Shown here: positions 42,244 to 62,090 of the stretch, piece by piece
How positions within the stretch are numbered: the stretch's first letter is position 1
Layout of the letters: every line of letters starts with the position of its first letter
Assembly: GCF_002799245.1 (NCBI RefSeq)
Contig: NZ_NEQV01000001.1
Coordinates: forward strand, 737,000-800,999
DNA from: Stenotrophomonas maltophilia
GTDB lineage: Bacteria; Pseudomonadota; Gammaproteobacteria; Xanthomonadales; Xanthomonadaceae
DNA length: 64,000 nucleotides
Direction: 5' to 3'
Notes under the pieces: generated by a model
The model's database searches: none
The model's input: only the letters and a program-made list of their open reading frames with translations
Told to the model about the DNA's origin: nothing
Position numbers and translations under genes: made by a program

Positions 42244-43071
42244 TTAGCCCCTACGATCGCGGACGATGAACTGCTGAGTGCGCTTGTTATGGCGCGTCTT
42301 GTAACCCTTGGTCGGGACACCCCACGGGGTGACCGGATGCGGATTACCCTGGCCGGCCTTCGCCTCACCACCACCGTGCGGGTGGTCAACCGGGTTCATG
42401 GCAGCACCACGAACGGTCGGGCGGACGCCGCGCCAACGCTTGGCACCGGCCTTGCCCAGCTTTTCCAGGCTGTGCTCGTCGTTGCCGACTTCGCCGATGG
42501 TGGCGCAGCACTCGACCGGAACCTTACGCATTTCACCCGAGCGCAGGCGCAGGGTGGCGTAGATGCCTTCACGAGCCACCAGCTGCACGGCCGCACCGGC
42601 GGCGCGAGCGATCTGAGCGCCCTTGCCCGGCTTCAGTTCGATGCAGTGGATGGTGGTGCCGACCGGGATGTTGCGCAGCGGCAGGGTGTTGCCAGCCTTG
42701 ATCGGGGCATCCGAACCAGCGATCACCTGATCACCAGCCTTCAGGCCCTTCGGGGCGATGATGTAGCGACGCTCACCGTCGACGTAGCACAGCAGGGCGA
42801 TGTGGGCGGTGCGGTTCGGATCGTATTCGATGCGTTCCACGCGCGCCGGGATGCCCAGCTTGTTGCGCTTGAAGTCGATGATGCGGTAGTGCTGCTTGGC
42901 ACCACCACCGACGTGACGCACGGTGATGCGGCCATGGTGGTTACGACCACCCGAGCGGCTCTGCGACTCGACCAGTGCGGCGTGCGGAGCACCCTTGTGC
43001 AGGTCGGGGGTGACCACGCGCACGGCCGAACGGCGGCCGGGGGAGGTGGGCTTGAATTTCATCAATGGCAT
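42244..43071 (-). CDS. rplB: 50S ribosomal protein L2
   Basis: A 275-residue primary 23S rRNA-binding protein close to the peptidyl transferase centre. The C-terminal [20 protein letters not shown] carries the conserved functional His. Begins [20 protein letters not shown]. Confidence 0.97.
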
Positions 43072-43081
43072 GGGATGTACC

Positions 43082-43381
43082 TCAGGCCTTGGCCGTTACA
43101 TCGATCGACTGGCCGTCGGCCAGACGAACGTACGCCTTGCGCCAATCGCCGCGGCGGCCAGCACGGTTACGGAAGGACTTGTTCTTGCCCTTGACGTTGA
43201 CCACGTTGACGGCTTCGACCTTGACGTCGAACAGCTGCTCAACCGCGGCCTTTACATCGGCCTTGGTGGCTTCGTTCGAAACTTCGAAGACATACTGATT
43301 GGAGAGTTCCTGCAGGCGCGCGGTCTTTTCAGAGACACGCGGGGCACGCAGCACGCTGAAGATTTTTTCGTTGCTGTTCAT
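43082..43381 (-). CDS. rplW: 50S ribosomal protein L23
   Basis: A 99-residue tunnel-exit protein and docking site for trigger factor and SRP. Core [20 protein letters not shown] and [23 protein letters not shown] 43381 overlaps the rplD stop by 4 nt, so the pair is translationally coupled. Confidence 0.96.
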
Positions 43382-43983
43382 GCCAGCCACTCCTCGACCT
43401 TCTTGACCGCGTCAGCGGTGATGACGACCGTGTCGGCACCAACCAGCGAGACCGGATCCAGACCCTGGACGTCACGCACCTGCACGTACGGCAGATTGCG
43501 GGCGGACAGGTACAGGTGCTCGGACGCTTCTTCGGTGACGATCAGCGGGCGCTTGCCCACTTCCAGGCCGGCCAGCTTGGCGATCAGACCCTTCGTGTTG
43601 GTCACTTCGACATCGAAGGACTCCACGATGGTCAGACGGCCCTGACGGTTCAGCTCGGACAGGATCGCGCACATGGCGGCACGGTACTGCTTGCGATTGA
43701 CCTTCTGCTCGAAGCTGCGCGGCTTGGCCGCGAAGGTGACACCGCCGCCGACGAAGATCGGAGCCGTCAGTGCGCCATGACGCGCGCCGCCGCCCTTCTG
43801 CTTCTTCGACTTCTTGGTGGTACCAGCCACTTCAGAGCGAGTCTTCTGCGCCTTGGTGCCGGCGCGACCGGCGTTGCGGTAAGCAACGACGACCTGGTGG
43901 ACCAGATCTTCGCTGAAATCGCGACCGAACACGGCGTCGGAGACCGAGACCTTGTTGTTGCTACCCGTGATAACGAGTTCCAT
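43378..43983 (-). CDS. rplD: 50S ribosomal protein L4
   Basis: A 201-residue tunnel protein; in E. coli it is also the autoregulator of the S10 operon through the leader RNA. Conserved [20 protein letters not shown] loop. ATG 43983 is preferred over 43989 because AGGAG is then at normal spacing. A matching leader hairpin lies before rpsJ. Confidence 0.97.
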
Positions 43984-43995
43984 CGTCATCTCTCC

Positions 43996-44646
43996 TTATG
44001 CCTTGCTCGCCGGACGGACGATCACGTCGCCACCCGCCGCGCCCGGAACGGCGCCGCGAACCGCGATCAGACCGCGCTCGACGTCGACCTTGACCACTTC
44101 CAGGTTCTGGGTGCTCTGCTGCACTGCGCCCATATGGCCCGACATCTTCTTGCCCGGGAAAACGCGACCCGGGGTCTGGCGCTGGCCCAGCGAACCCGGC
44201 GCGCGATGCGACAGCGAGTTACCGTGGGTTGCATCGCCCATACGGAAGTTGTGGCGCTTGATGGTGCCCTGGAAGCCCTTACCCTTGGTGACACCCTGGA
44301 CGTCGACGATCTGGCCGACTTCGAAGATGTCCGCCTTGACTTCGCCGCCAACGGCGAAATCGCCGAGCTGCGCGTCTTCAACGCGGAATTCCCACAGGCC
44401 ACGACCCGCTTCCACCTTCGCCTTGGCGAAGTGGCCGGCTTCCGGCTTGTTGACCAGGGCAGCGCGACGCGCGCCGACGGTCACCTGCACGGCGCTGTAG
44501 CCGTCGGTTTCGACGGTCTTGATCTGCGCGATGCGGTTCGGGGTTGCTTCGATCAGGGTCACCGGGATGGAGCGGCCATCTTCAGTGAACACGCGGCTCA
44601 TGCCAGCCTTGCGGCCCACGAAGCCCAACGAATACTTCTTCGTCAT
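43996..44646 (-). CDS. rplC: 50S ribosomal protein L3
   Basis: A 216-residue early-assembly protein with a loop reaching the peptidyl transferase centre. [20 protein letters not shown] and [20 protein letters not shown] are typical; the Gln methylated in E. coli L3 lies in the [20 protein letters not shown] region. Confidence 0.97.
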
Positions 44647-44657
44647 GGTCGTAGTCC

Positions 44658-44969
44658 TCAGGTCAGCTTGATCTGAACGTCGACGCCGGCAGCCAGTTCG
44701 AGCTTCATCAGCGCGTCCACGGTCTTGTCATTCGGGTCAACGATATCGAGCACGCGCTTGTGCGTGCGGGTCTCGTACTGGTCACGCGCGTCCTTGTCGA
44801 CGTGCGGGGAAACGAGAACGGTGTAACGCTCGATCTTGGTCGGCAGCGGGATCGGGCCACGCACTTGCGCGCCGGTCCGCTTTGCCGTTTCAACGATCTC
44901 GCTGGCCGAACGGTCGATCAGACGATGATCGAACGCTTTCAGCCGGATCCGGATCTTTTGGTCCGCCAT
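44658..44969 (-). CDS. rpsJ: 30S ribosomal protein S10
   Basis: A 103-residue protein, also NusE in antitermination with Nus[21 protein letters not shown] and the C-terminal [18 protein letters not shown] 44969 has the purine tract GAAGGAAC upstream; an upstream in-frame extension is leader sequence. It is the first gene of the S10 set. Confidence 0.97.
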
Positions 44970-45000
44970 GGCGGTAGGTTCCTTCGTTAAAAGAGCGACA

Positions 45001-45025
45001 GACAAAGCCTCTGGGTTGCTTTGTC
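45001..45025 (-). promoter_or_regulatory. S10 leader hairpin, possible L4-controlled attenuator
   Basis: A perfect 8-bp stem GACAAAGC/GCTTTGTC lies 31 nt before rpsJ. On the minus strand it is followed by TGTCGCTCTTTT, like a weak terminator. Position and form resemble the attenuator hairpin of the E. coli S10 leader. Confidence 0.55.
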
Positions 45026-45134
45026 CCATGAAATTCCTGAATACGGACGGCCCGCACTCCTGCAGGCCGCCAAGGTCAATCCATAGACCTCAAAAACGTA
45101 GGCAGACCAGTTACCCGGCCTGCCCAGACGTAGA

Positions 45135-45163
45135 AGCATAATGGCACGCAAGGCAGCTGTCAA
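45135..45163 (-). promoter_or_regulatory. sigma-70 promoter of the S10 operon
   Basis: On the minus strand TTGACA, a 17-bp spacer, then TATGCT. The transcript would begin near 45128, giving a leader of about 160 nt before rpsJ. The remaining part of the 332-bp tuf-rpsJ gap holds a hairpin after tuf (45254-45287). Confidence 0.8.
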
Positions 45164-45253
45164 CAGTCGCCTGTTGACGCCGCCTGAATGGCATTGACCC
45201 TTCCTGGTCCGGGGAACACAAGGCACATCCTATGCCTGCTTTCCCATTTGATA

Positions 45254-45287
45254 CGCCCCGATGCCCTACCCAGGCAACATCGGGGCG
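45254..45287 (-). terminator. hairpin after tuf (upstream copy of the S10 set)
   Basis: A perfect 10-bp stem CGCCCCGATG/CATCGGGGCG with a 14-nt loop, 15 nt past the tuf stop. The T-tract is poor, so it may be a processing site or a leaky terminator. Confidence 0.5.
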
Positions 45288-45301
45288 CAGATACTACCAG
45301 A

Positions 45302-46492
<1,191 letters not shown>

Positions 46493-46543
46493 TGTTCTAT
46501 ACCTTGATTATGTAAGTAGTTTTCAGGAGAGGCTGAGCGGAGC

Positions 46544-48685
46544 TCAGCCCTTCTTCATGACGGCTTCGGCGATGTTGTTCGGCGCCGGCTCGTAATGGTC
46601 GAATTCCATGGTGAAGGTGGCGCGGCCCTGGGTCTGCGAACGCAGAGCCGTGGCGTAGCCGAACATTTCACCCAGCGGGATCATCGCGTTGATGATGCTG
46701 GCCGAACCGTCACCCGTGGTGTCGGAACCCTGCAGCACGCCGCGACGACGGCTCACGTCGCCCATCACGTCACCCTGGTAGTCCTCCGGGGTCACGATCT
46801 CGACCTTCATGATCGGCTCCAGCAGCACCGGCTTGGCCTTGGCGAAGCCCTGCTTGAAGGCCATCGACGAAGCCAGCTTGAACGCCATTTCCGAGGAGTC
46901 GACGTCGTGGTACGAACCGAACACCAGCTTCACCTTGACGTCCACGACCGGGAAGCCAGCCAGCGGACCGCTGGTGATGGTTTCGCGCAGGCCCTTTTCG
47001 ATCGACGGGATGAATTCCTTCGGAATCACGCCACCGGTGATGTCGTTGATGAACAGGAAGTCGTCCTTGATCGCCGGAGCAAGCTTGGCGTCGGCACGGT
47101 CTTCAGCGGTCAGCGGCGACAGCTCGATCACGACGTGACCGTACTGACCCTTACCACCGGACTGCTTGGCGTGCTTGTAGTCCGACTTGACGTCAGCCAG
47201 GGTGATGGTTTCGCGGTAGGCCACCTGCGGTGCGCCGACGTTGGCTTCAACGTTGAACTCGCGCTTCAGGCGGTCGACGATGATGTCCAGGTGCAGCTCG
47301 CCCATGCCCGAGATGATGGTCTGGCCGGATTCTTCGTCGGTCTTGACGCGGAACGACGGATCTTCCTGCGCCAGGCGACCCAGTGCCAGACCCATCTTTT
47401 CCTGGTCCGACTTGGTCTTCGGCTCGACGGCCATCGAGATCACCGGCTCCGGGAACGTCATGCGCTCCAGGATGATCGGCTTGTCGACCGCACACAGGGT
47501 GTCACCGGTGGTGGTGTCCTTCAGGCCCACGGCAGCAGCGATGTCACCTGCCAGAACTTCCTTGATTTCCTCGCGGTTGTTCGAGTGCATCTGCAGGATG
47601 CGGCCGATGCGCTCCTTCTTGCCCTTCACCGAGTTCAGCACGGTGTCACCACCGTTCAGGGTGCCCGAGTAGACACGGAAGAAGGTCAGCGCGCCGACGA
47701 ACGGGTCGGTGATGATCTTGAAGGCCAGCGACGAGAACGGAGCCTTGTCGTCGGACTTGCGGGTCATGGCGATGTTTTCATCGTCCACGTCGGTACCGGT
47801 CACGTCCGGAACGTCGACCGGCGACGGCAGCAGCTGGATCACGCCGTCCAGCATGGCCTGCACGCCCTTGTTCTTGAACGCCGAGCCGCAGTACATCGGC
47901 ACGATCTCGGTGGCCAGGGTACGGGTACGCAGCGCGTTGATGATTTCAGCCTCGGCCAGCTCTTCGCCGCCCAGGTACTTCTCCATCAGCTCTTCGTTGG
48001 CTTCAGCCGCGGCTTCGATCATGAAGGTACGGGCTTCTTCAGCCTTTTCCTGCAGGTCGGCCGGGATGTCGCCGTACTCGAACTTCATGCCCTGCGAGGC
48101 TTCATCCCAATGGATGGCCTTCATCTTCAGCAGGTCGACGACGCCCTTGAAGCCTTCTTCAGCGCCGATCGGCAGCTGCATCGGCACGGCAACGGCGCCC
48201 AGCTTGGCCTTCAGCTGATCACGGACCTTGTAGAAGTTGGCGCCGGTGCGGTCCATCTTGTTGACGAACGCGATGCGCGGCACCTTGTAGCGGTTGGCCT
48301 GGCGCCACACGGTTTCCGACTGCGGCTGCACGCCACCAACGGCACACAGCACGAACACCGCACCGTCGAGCACGCGCAGCGAGCGCTCCACTTCGATGGT
48401 GAAGTCGACGTGCCCGGGGGTGTCGATGATGTTGAAGCGATGCTCCGGCAGGGACTTGTCCATGCCCTTCCAGAACGCGGTGGTGGCAGCGGACTGGATC
48501 GTGATGCCACGCTCCTGCTCCTGCTCCATCCAGTCCATGGTGGCGGCGCCGTCGTGCACTTCACCGATCTTGTGGCTCTTGCCGGTGTAGAACAGGATGC
48601 GCTCGGACGTGGTGGTCTTGCCGGCATCAATGTGAGCCATGATGCCGAAGTTACGGTAACGCTCGATGGGAGTGGAACGGGCCAC
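46544..48685 (-). CDS. fusA: elongation factor G
   Basis: A 713-residue GTPase driving translocation and ribosome recycling. Motifs: [24 protein letters not shown]. Domain IV contains [16 protein letters not shown], and the C-terminal domain contains [13 protein letters not shown]. The gap to rpsG is 141 nt and contains a GCCGCC-TTTC-GGCGGC hairpin. Confidence 0.98.
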   Translation of the reverse strand: MARSTPIERYRNFGIMAHIDAGKTTTSERILFYTGKSHKIGEVHDGAATMDWMEQEQERGITIQSAATTAFWKGMDKSLPEHRFNIIDTPGHVDFTIEVERSLRVLDGAVFVLCAVGGVQPQSETVWRQANRYKVPRIAFVNKMDRTGANFYKVRDQLKAKLGAVAVPMQLPIGAEEGFKGVVDLLKMKAIHWDEASQGMKFEYGDIPADLQEKAEEARTFMIEAAAEANEELMEKYLGGEELAEAEIINALRTRTLATEIVPMYCGSAFKNKGVQAMLDGVIQLLPSPVDVPDVTGTDVDDENIAMTRKSDDKAPFSSLAFKIITDPFVGALTFFRVYSGTLNGGDTVLNSVKGKKERIGRILQMHSNNREEIKEVLAGDIAAAVGLKDTTTGDTLCAVDKPIILERMTFPEPVISMAVEPKTKSDQEKMGLALGRLAQEDPSFRVKTDEESGQTIISGMGELHLDIIVDRLKREFNVEANVGAPQVAYRETITLADVKSDYKHAKQSGGKGQYGHVVIELSPLTAEDRADAKLAPAIKDDFLFINDITGGVIPKEFIPSIEKGLRETITSGPLAGFPVVDVKVKLVFGSYHDVDSSEMAFKLASSMAFKQGFAKAKPVLLEPIMKVEIVTPEDYQGDVMGDVSRRRGVLQGSDTTGDGSASIINAMIPLGEMFGYATALRSQTQGRATFTMEFDHYEPAPNNIAEAVMKKG

Positions 48686-48826
48686 GGGAGCCTCTCAGAT
48701 TTCTTGGATTTCGGATGGCCGAACGCCGCCTTTCGGCGGCCTTCGGATTGGCGCAGTCCTTCCGGGACCGCGAGGCAGCACGCACCGAAGTGGTGCTGCC
48801 CTGCCTGTTTTACAAGGCCGTCAAAC

Positions 48827-49300
48827 TCACCAGCGGTAGTGGGCGAATGCCTTGTTGGCTTCGGCCATGCGGTGGGTTTCTTCGCGCTTCTTGATGGCGC
48901 CGCCACGGTTTTCCGAGGCGTCGATCAGTTCAGCAGCCAGCTTCTTCGGCATGGTGTTCTCGCCACGCTTGCGCGCGGAGTCGATCAGCCAGCGCATGGC
49001 CAGGGCCATCTTGCGCGACGAACGCACTTCGACCGGCACCTGGTAGGTGGCACCACCGACGCGGCGCGACTTGACTTCGACCGCCGGAGCGACGTTGTCC
49101 AGAGCCTTCTGCACCAGTTCAATGGCGTTGGCGCTGCTGTTCTTCTCGGTGATCACGTCCATGGCGCCGTACACGATCTTTTCGGCGACGGACTTCTTGC
49201 CGCTCTGCATGACCATGTTGATGAAGCGGGCGATGGTTTCGCTTCCGTGCTTCGGATCGGGCAGGACGGAACGCTGCGGAGTATTACCCTTACGCGACAT
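48827..49300 (-). CDS. rpsG: 30S ribosomal protein S7
   Basis: A 157-residue head-assembly initiator; in E. coli it represses the str operon. It begins [20 protein letters not shown] and includes [20 protein letters not shown]. It lies 12 nt after rpsL. Confidence 0.97.
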   Translation of the reverse strand: MSRKGNTPQRSVLPDPKHGSETIARFINMVMQSGKKSVAEKIVYGAMDVITEKNSSANAIELVQKALDNVAPAVEVKSRRVGGATYQVPVEVRSSRKMALAMRWLIDSARKRGENTMPKKLAAELIDASENRGGAIKKREETHRMAEANKAFAHYRW

Positions 49301-49312
49301 AGTGCTCTCTCC

Positions 49313-49687
49313 TTATGCCTTCGGACGCTTGGCGCCGTACTTGGAACGGGCCTGGCGACGCTTGGCAACGCCGGCGGCGTCGAGCGAGCCACGAACGGTG
49401 TGGTAACGCACACCCGGCAGGTCCTTGACGCGACCGCCGCGGATCAGGACCACGGAGTGCTCCTGCAGGTTGTGGCCTTCACCACCGATGTAGGAAATCA
49501 CTTCTTCCTGGTTGGTCAGGCGGACCTTGGCAACCTTGCGCAGAGCCGAGTTCGGCTTCTTCGGAGTGGTGGTGTAGACACGGGTGCAGACGCCACGGCG
49601 CTGCGGGCACTTGTCGAGCGCCGGCGAGGCACTCTTGTAGGTGGTCGCTTGCCGCGGCTTGCGGACCAGCTGGTTGATCGTCGCCAT
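49313..49687 (-). CDS. rpsL: 30S ribosomal protein S12
   Basis: A 124-residue decoding-centre protein. [16 protein letters not shown] and [13 protein letters not shown] carry the wild-type Lys residues at the classical streptomycin-resistance positions. Its promoter is at 49779-49808. Confidence 0.98.
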
Positions 49688-49744
49688 CAGTAGGTTCTTC
49701 TGATTGGTGGCCGGAAAATCCGACCAGAGATGCGGAAATGTTAA

Positions 49745-49768
49745 AGCAGGCCGAAATTTTGGCCTGCT
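49745..49768 (-). other. hairpin at the 5' end of the str mRNA
   Basis: An 8-bp stem AGCAGGCC/GGCCTGCT with an 8-nt loop, starting within a few bases of the predicted transcription start and followed by TTAACATT. Confidence 0.55.
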
Positions 49769-49778
49769 GAGACAGACG

Positions 49779-49808
49779 ATTGTAGCAACCCGTCAGGAAA
49801 GCAGTCAA
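49779..49808 (-). promoter_or_regulatory. sigma-70 promoter of rpsL-rpsG-fusA-tuf
   Basis: On the minus strand TTGACT, an 18-bp spacer, then TACAAT. The start would be near 49772, about 85 nt before rpsL. Confidence 0.7.
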
Positions 49809-49943
49809 ACGCCTCCTGTCAAGCCCGTTCCTGATCCTGGAACGTTACTGGGGGGCCTCCATGTACCCCGTTCAGGTTGGCCGGGAGGAATCGCGGACGA
49901 TTCCCCCTGCCCTTTCCCTACCCCATCGATGCACCGACAGGGT

Positions 49944-49965
49944 GGTCCGGCCTCGCGGCCGGACC
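49944..49965 (-). terminator. hairpin after rpoC
   Basis: A 9-bp perfect stem GGTCCGGCC/GGCCGGACC with loop TCGC. It is followed on the opposite side by no T-tract and lies a few bases before the rpoC stop side of the gap, so it is at best a factor-dependent or weak terminator. Note that it precedes the rpsL promoter in the transcription direction only loosely; the strand assignment follows rpoC. Confidence 0.35.
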
Positions 49966-49972
49966 AGATACC

Positions 49973-54196
<4,224 letters not shown>

Positions 54197-54285
54197 GGTG
54201 TTCTCCAGAAGGAGGAATGCTGTGTCGATGGGCTTTCAGTTGACTGCCAGCGGCGCGGCGGCGGAGGCCGCCGCGCCGGCATGGA

Positions 54286-58440
<4,155 letters not shown>

Positions 58441-58770
58441 GAGGTCTTCCACCTTGTTGTGCGGGCCGTGCGTCCACGACCCTGAAGGAAACTTGAAATT
58501 GTCAGTTGGAAGTCGCTGGTATTGCCGGCACCAGCACGCCTTCTCCCGCTACTTCCAACTGCCAACTCGTCTGCATACTTGCCCCCGCTGCCGCGCCGTG
58601 CGCTGGCCTGCCGGGGTTTGACCGCAGCCCGTGTTGGGCTTTTTTCCGCTTTTGAAACAGCCGACCAACCGTCGACCCTACCGCCTTCGCAACAACGACC
58701 AAAGGCCGGGGGCTTACGCCCCCAGCCTTGGCTGCATCGCCGTGAATCGGTGACGATGCAAGGTAACTGC
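58441..58770 (-). other. structured rplL-rpoB intercistronic region
   Basis: A 330-bp gap. In transcription order it has a GC-rich stem AGGCCGGGGGC/GCCCCCAGCCT (58703-58728, one G-U pair), then a perfect 11-bp long-range stem CAGTTGGAAGT/ACTTCCAACTG (58503-58561) around an inner GCTGGT/ACCAGC stem. In E. coli this gap holds the attenuator and an RNase III site; the same role is inferred here. No gene was recognised. Confidence 0.55.
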
Positions 58771-59139
58771 TTACTTGACTTCGACAGTCGCGCCAGCAGC
58801 TTCCAGGTCCTTCTTCATCTTCTCGGCTTCGTCCTTCGAAGCGTTGTCCTTCAGGACGCCACCGGCTTCGGCCAGGTCCTTAGCTTCCTTCAGGCCCAGG
58901 CCGGTGATGGCGCGGACGGCCTTGATGACTTCGACCTTCTTCTCGCCGGCGGTCTTCAGGGTGACGACGAATTCGGTCTGCTCTTCGACCGGAGCGGCCG
59001 GGCCGGCCGGGCCAGCAACGGCAACCGGAGCAGCGGCGGAGACGCCGAACTTCTCTTCGATGGCCTTGACCAGCTCCATCACTTCCATCAGGGACTTCTC
59101 GGCGATGGCGTCGACGATCTGTTCGTTGGTAAGGGACAT
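58771..59139 (-). CDS. rplL: 50S ribosomal protein L7/L12
   Basis: A 122-residue stalk protein, present in several copies per ribosome, that recruits translational GTPases. N-terminal dimer domain [20 protein letters not shown], an Ala/Pro/Gly hinge, and the C-terminal [20 protein letters not shown] with the GTPase-contact helix. It follows rplJ by 63 nt. Confidence 0.98.
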   Translation of the reverse strand: MSLTNEQIVDAIAEKSLMEVMELVKAIEEKFGVSAAAPVAVAGPAGPAAPVEEQTEFVVTLKTAGEKKVEVIKAVRAITGLGLKEAKDLAEAGGVLKDNASKDEAEKMKKDLEAAGATVEVK

Positions 59140-59202
59140 GATTAATACCTTTGGATGATTTTCTGGGTTGAGGTTCCGTCAGGAACCACGGTAAGTCGAA
59201 AC

Positions 59203-59739
59203 TCAGGCGGTCTCGGCGGCCGGCTCGGCAGCGTCAGCGGCGACATCGCCACCACCCTGCTTCTCGCCAACGGCCTTGATGGCGCGGGCAAACATCGTGA
59301 CCGGCTCGGTCAGGACGCGGGCCAGCATGGCCAGGGCCTGGTCGCGGGTCGGCAGCGATGCCAGCACGTCGACGTGGCTCGCCGGGAACACTTCACCACC
59401 GATGGCGACGACCTTAGCCTTCAGCTTGTCGTTGCCCTTGGCGGCTTCCTTGATCAGGCGACCGGCAGCGCCGGGCTCCTCGAGCGAGAACGCGTACAGC
59501 AGCGGACCAACCATCTGGTCCTGTGCGACTGCGAACTCGGTGCCTTCAACGGCGCGCGAAGCCAGGGTGTTCTTGACAACCTTCAAGAAAACACCGGTTT
59601 CACGAGCCTGCTTGCGCATCGCGGTCATCTGGGCGACCGTGGTGCCAGCGTATTCGGCTGCGATCAAGGAGTGGGCCTTGGCGGCGACGTCTGCCAGCTC
59701 GGCGACTACTTCTTGCTTCTGGGACAGATTGAGAGCCAT
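59203..59739 (-). CDS. rplJ: 50S ribosomal protein L10
   Basis: A 178-residue stalk base that carries L7/L12. Begins [20 protein letters not shown], with conserved [20 protein letters not shown]. In E. coli the L10-L12 complex represses its own leader; here a structured 387-nt gap lies upstream. AGGAGG is 7 nt before ATG 59739. Confidence 0.97.
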
Positions 59740-60126
59740 TGCACTCCTCCTATTGAACTCCGCTTACGGCTCCTGCCGTGTGCGGTCCTGTGCGGCATCC
59801 GTCCTGGACGCCGGGAACATCGGGATGATGTTCCGGGGGTGGGCCGTTCTAGACCTGGAGTGGGCCAACCTGGGAAACCCCAGACGTGCGTGAACCAGAA
59901 AAACTCCAGAAGGGCACCATCTACGCAGGGTGATTCCGGGGAATCGATTAAGCGCTCATGACTGCTCCGGCGGCGACTCCTTGCCAGATCGAGCTTCCGT
60001 GCCCGTCGCCGGTATTGCCACGACCGCGCCTGCGGTCTTTGACGGCTACCGCGGGCGATGCACTGCCAGCGATGCCTTCAAATGTCACGGTCACGGCACC
60101 AGGGGCACCGTGACCGCTTGAAACAA
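59740..60126 (-). promoter_or_regulatory. rplA-rplJ gap with putative L10 leader
   Basis: 387 bp without a gene. Next to rplA there is a 13-bp hairpin (60088-60116) whose transcript pairs through two G-U wobbles only in the minus orientation. Nearer rplJ there is GGAACATC/GATGTTCC (59815-59835). Together these fit an L10 autoregulatory leader, though I could not identify a consensus kink-turn or a clear promoter. Confidence 0.45.
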
Positions 60127-60825
60127 TTACTTCAGGGTCAGCGACGACTGGTCGACGGTGACGCCCGGGCCCATCGTCGAGCTGACCGAAACCTTCTGCA
60201 GGTAGGTGCCCTTCGAGGTGGCCGGCTTGGCCTTGATCAGGTCCAGCAGCAGCGCGGTCAGGTTCGACTTCAGCGCGTCTTCGGCGAAGTCGGCCTTGCC
60301 GATGGTGCAGTGGATGATGCCGGCCTTGTCGGTGCGGTAACGGACCTGACCCGACTTGGCGTTCTTCACGGCTTCACCCGGGTTCGGGGAAACGGTGCCG
60401 ACCTTCGGGTTCGGCATCAGGCCGCGCGGGCCCAGCACGGTGCCCAGCTTGCCGACGACGCGCATGGCGTCCGGGGTCGCGATGACGACGTCGTAGTTCA
60501 GATCGCCGGCCTGCATCTTCTCGGCCAGGTCATCCATGCCGACGGCTTCGGCGCCAGCGGCCAGGGCTTCGTCAGCCTTGGCACCGGCCGGAGCGAACAC
60601 GGCGACGCGGACCGACTTGCCGGTACCAGCCGGCAGCACGGTGGAGCCACGGACCTGCTGGTCGGACTTCTTCGCATCGACGCCCAGGCGCACGGCAACG
60701 TCGATCGACTCGACGAACTTGGCCTTGGTGGCGCTCTTCAGGATGTTGATCGCGTCCTCGAAGGCGTACGCCTTGCCCGGAACGACGGCGGCCTTGATGG
60801 CCTTCTCACGCTTGGTCTGTGCCAT
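60127..60825 (-). CDS. rplA: 50S ribosomal protein L1
   Basis: A 232-residue L1-stalk protein and, in E. coli, repressor of the L11 operon. The [17 protein letters not shown] region and [19 protein letters not shown] segment ([20 protein letters not shown]) are typical. It follows rplK by 4 nt. Confidence 0.97.
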   Translation of the reverse strand: MAQTKREKAIKAAVVPGKAYAFEDAINILKSATKAKFVESIDVAVRLGVDAKKSDQQVRGSTVLPAGTGKSVRVAVFAPAGAKADEALAAGAEAVGMDDLAEKMQAGDLNYDVVIATPDAMRVVGKLGTVLGPRGLMPNPKVGTVSPNPGEAVKNAKSGQVRYRTDKAGIIHCTIGKADFAEDALKSNLTALLLDLIKAKPATSKGTYLQKVSVSSTMGPGVTVDQSSLTLK

Positions 60826-60829
60826 CTTA

Positions 60830-61258
60830 TTAACCCTCCACCACGAGGCCCATGGAACGGGCAGAGCCAGCGATGGTACGCACGGCGGCGTCCAGGTCGG
60901 CGGCAGTCAGATCCGGTTCCTTCGCCTTGGCGATCTCTTCCAGCTGCTTACGGGTGACCTTGCCGACCTTCTCGGTGTTCGGGCGCTTGGAGCCCGACGA
61001 GATGCCAGCGGCCTTCTTCAGCAGGGTGGTAGCCGGGGTGCTCTTGGTGATGAAGGTGAACGTACGGTCCGAGTAGGCCGTGATGATCACCGGAACCGGC
61101 AGACCCGGCTCGAGCTTCTGCGTGGCAGCATTGAACGCCTTGCAGAATTCCATGATGTTCAGACCACGCTGACCCAGCGCAGGACCGACCGGCGGCGAGG
61201 GGTTGGCCTGACCGGCCTTCACCTGCAGCTTGATGTAACCGACAACTTTCTTTGCCAT
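60830..61258 (-). CDS. rplK: 50S ribosomal protein L11
   Basis: A 142-residue protein of the GTPase-associated centre and the thiostrepton target; it signals to Rel[21 protein letters not shown] is the signature N-terminus with the two conserved Pro. Confidence 0.97.
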   Translation of the reverse strand: MAKKVVGYIKLQVKAGQANPSPPVGPALGQRGLNIMEFCKAFNAATQKLEPGLPVPVIITAYSDRTFTFITKSTPATTLLKKAAGISSGSKRPNTEKVGKVTRKQLEEIAKAKEPDLTAADLDAAVRTIAGSARSMGLVVEG

Positions 61259-61406
61259 GTGAGTGCTCTCCGGGTGCTAGCGCCTTTCGACAACAGGCTC
61301 CCCATCGGACCGGGAATCACGCGTCCCGGCATCGCGTTTTGAAATCATGCTGAAGGCCACCTTGCGGCGGCCTCATCCTGCCGGCTTTCCCAGCGGGGAG
61401 CCGCGC

Positions 61407-61435
61407 ACTATAACAGGTTTTTTCTTCACATGCCT
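61407..61435 (-). promoter_or_regulatory. candidate extended -10 promoter for rplK-rplA
   Basis: On the minus strand TG-T-TATAGT forms an extended -10; the -35 is poor. It follows the nusG terminator and gives a leader of about 145 nt. Confidence 0.5.
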
Positions 61436-61455
61436 GAAGCAGCAGGTAAACGAAC

Positions 61456-61478
61456 GAAACCGGGCCAGGCCCGGTTTC
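61456..61478 (-). terminator. intrinsic terminator after nusG
   Basis: GAAACCGGG/CCCGGTTTC, a 9-bp stem with loop CCAGG, followed on the minus strand by GTTCGTTT; 42 nt past the nusG stop. Confidence 0.75.
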
Positions 61479-61519
61479 TGGTTCTGCAGCGGTCGAGCCT
61501 GCTCGACCCCGCAGACAGG

Positions 61520-62080
61520 TCAGACGGCCTTTTCGACCTGGCCGAACTCGAGCTCGACCGGAGTGGCACGACCGAAGATCAGCACCGAGACGCGCAGACG
61601 GCTCTTCTCGTAGTTGACTTCTTCGACGACGCCATTGAAATCGTTGAACGGGCCGTCGGTGACGCGGACCATCTGGCCCGGCTCGAACAGCACCTTCGGG
61701 CGCGGCTTCTCGACACCTTCCTGAACGCGATTCAGGATGGCTTCGGCCTCGGAATCGGCGATCGGCAGCGGACGATCGGCAGTACCGCCGATGAAGCCCA
61801 TCACGCGCGGGGTTTCCTTGACCAGGTGCCAGCTTTCGTTGTCGATGCGCGGAATACCGGCTTCTTCGTGGGTCTCGATCTGGACCAGCACGTAACCCGG
61901 GAAGAACTTGCGCTCGGAGCGGCGCTTCTGGCCAGCGCGCATCTCGACCACTTCTTCGGTCGGGACCAGGACGTCGCCGAAGCGCTCTTCCATGCCGTCA
62001 CGGACGATGCGATCGCGCAGAGCCTGCGCCACCGACTTCTCGAAGCCCGAATAGGCGTGAACGACGTACCAACGCTTCAT
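61520..62080 (-). CDS. nusG: transcription termination/antitermination protein NusG
   Basis: A 186-residue protein that couples RNA polymerase to Rho and to the ribosome (via S10). NGN domain at the N-terminus ([20 protein letters not shown]) and a C-terminal KOW domain ([20 protein letters not shown]). It lies 10 nt after secE. Confidence 0.97.
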   Translation of the reverse strand: MKRWYVVHAYSGFEKSVAQALRDRIVRDGMEERFGDVLVPTEEVVEMRAGQKRRSERKFFPGYVLVQIETHEEAGIPRIDNESWHLVKETPRVMGFIGGTADRPLPIADSEAEAILNRVQEGVEKPRPKVLFEPGQMVRVTDGPFNDFNGVVEEVNYEKSRLRVSVLIFGRATPVELEFGQVEKAV

Positions 62081-62090
62081 GCAATTCTCC

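Noticed and set aside
46595..49693. Plus-strand frame of about 1000 codons opposite fusA, rpsG and rpsL
   Set aside because: Same cause: codon bias of the opposite genes removes stops. There is no ribosome site or domain.
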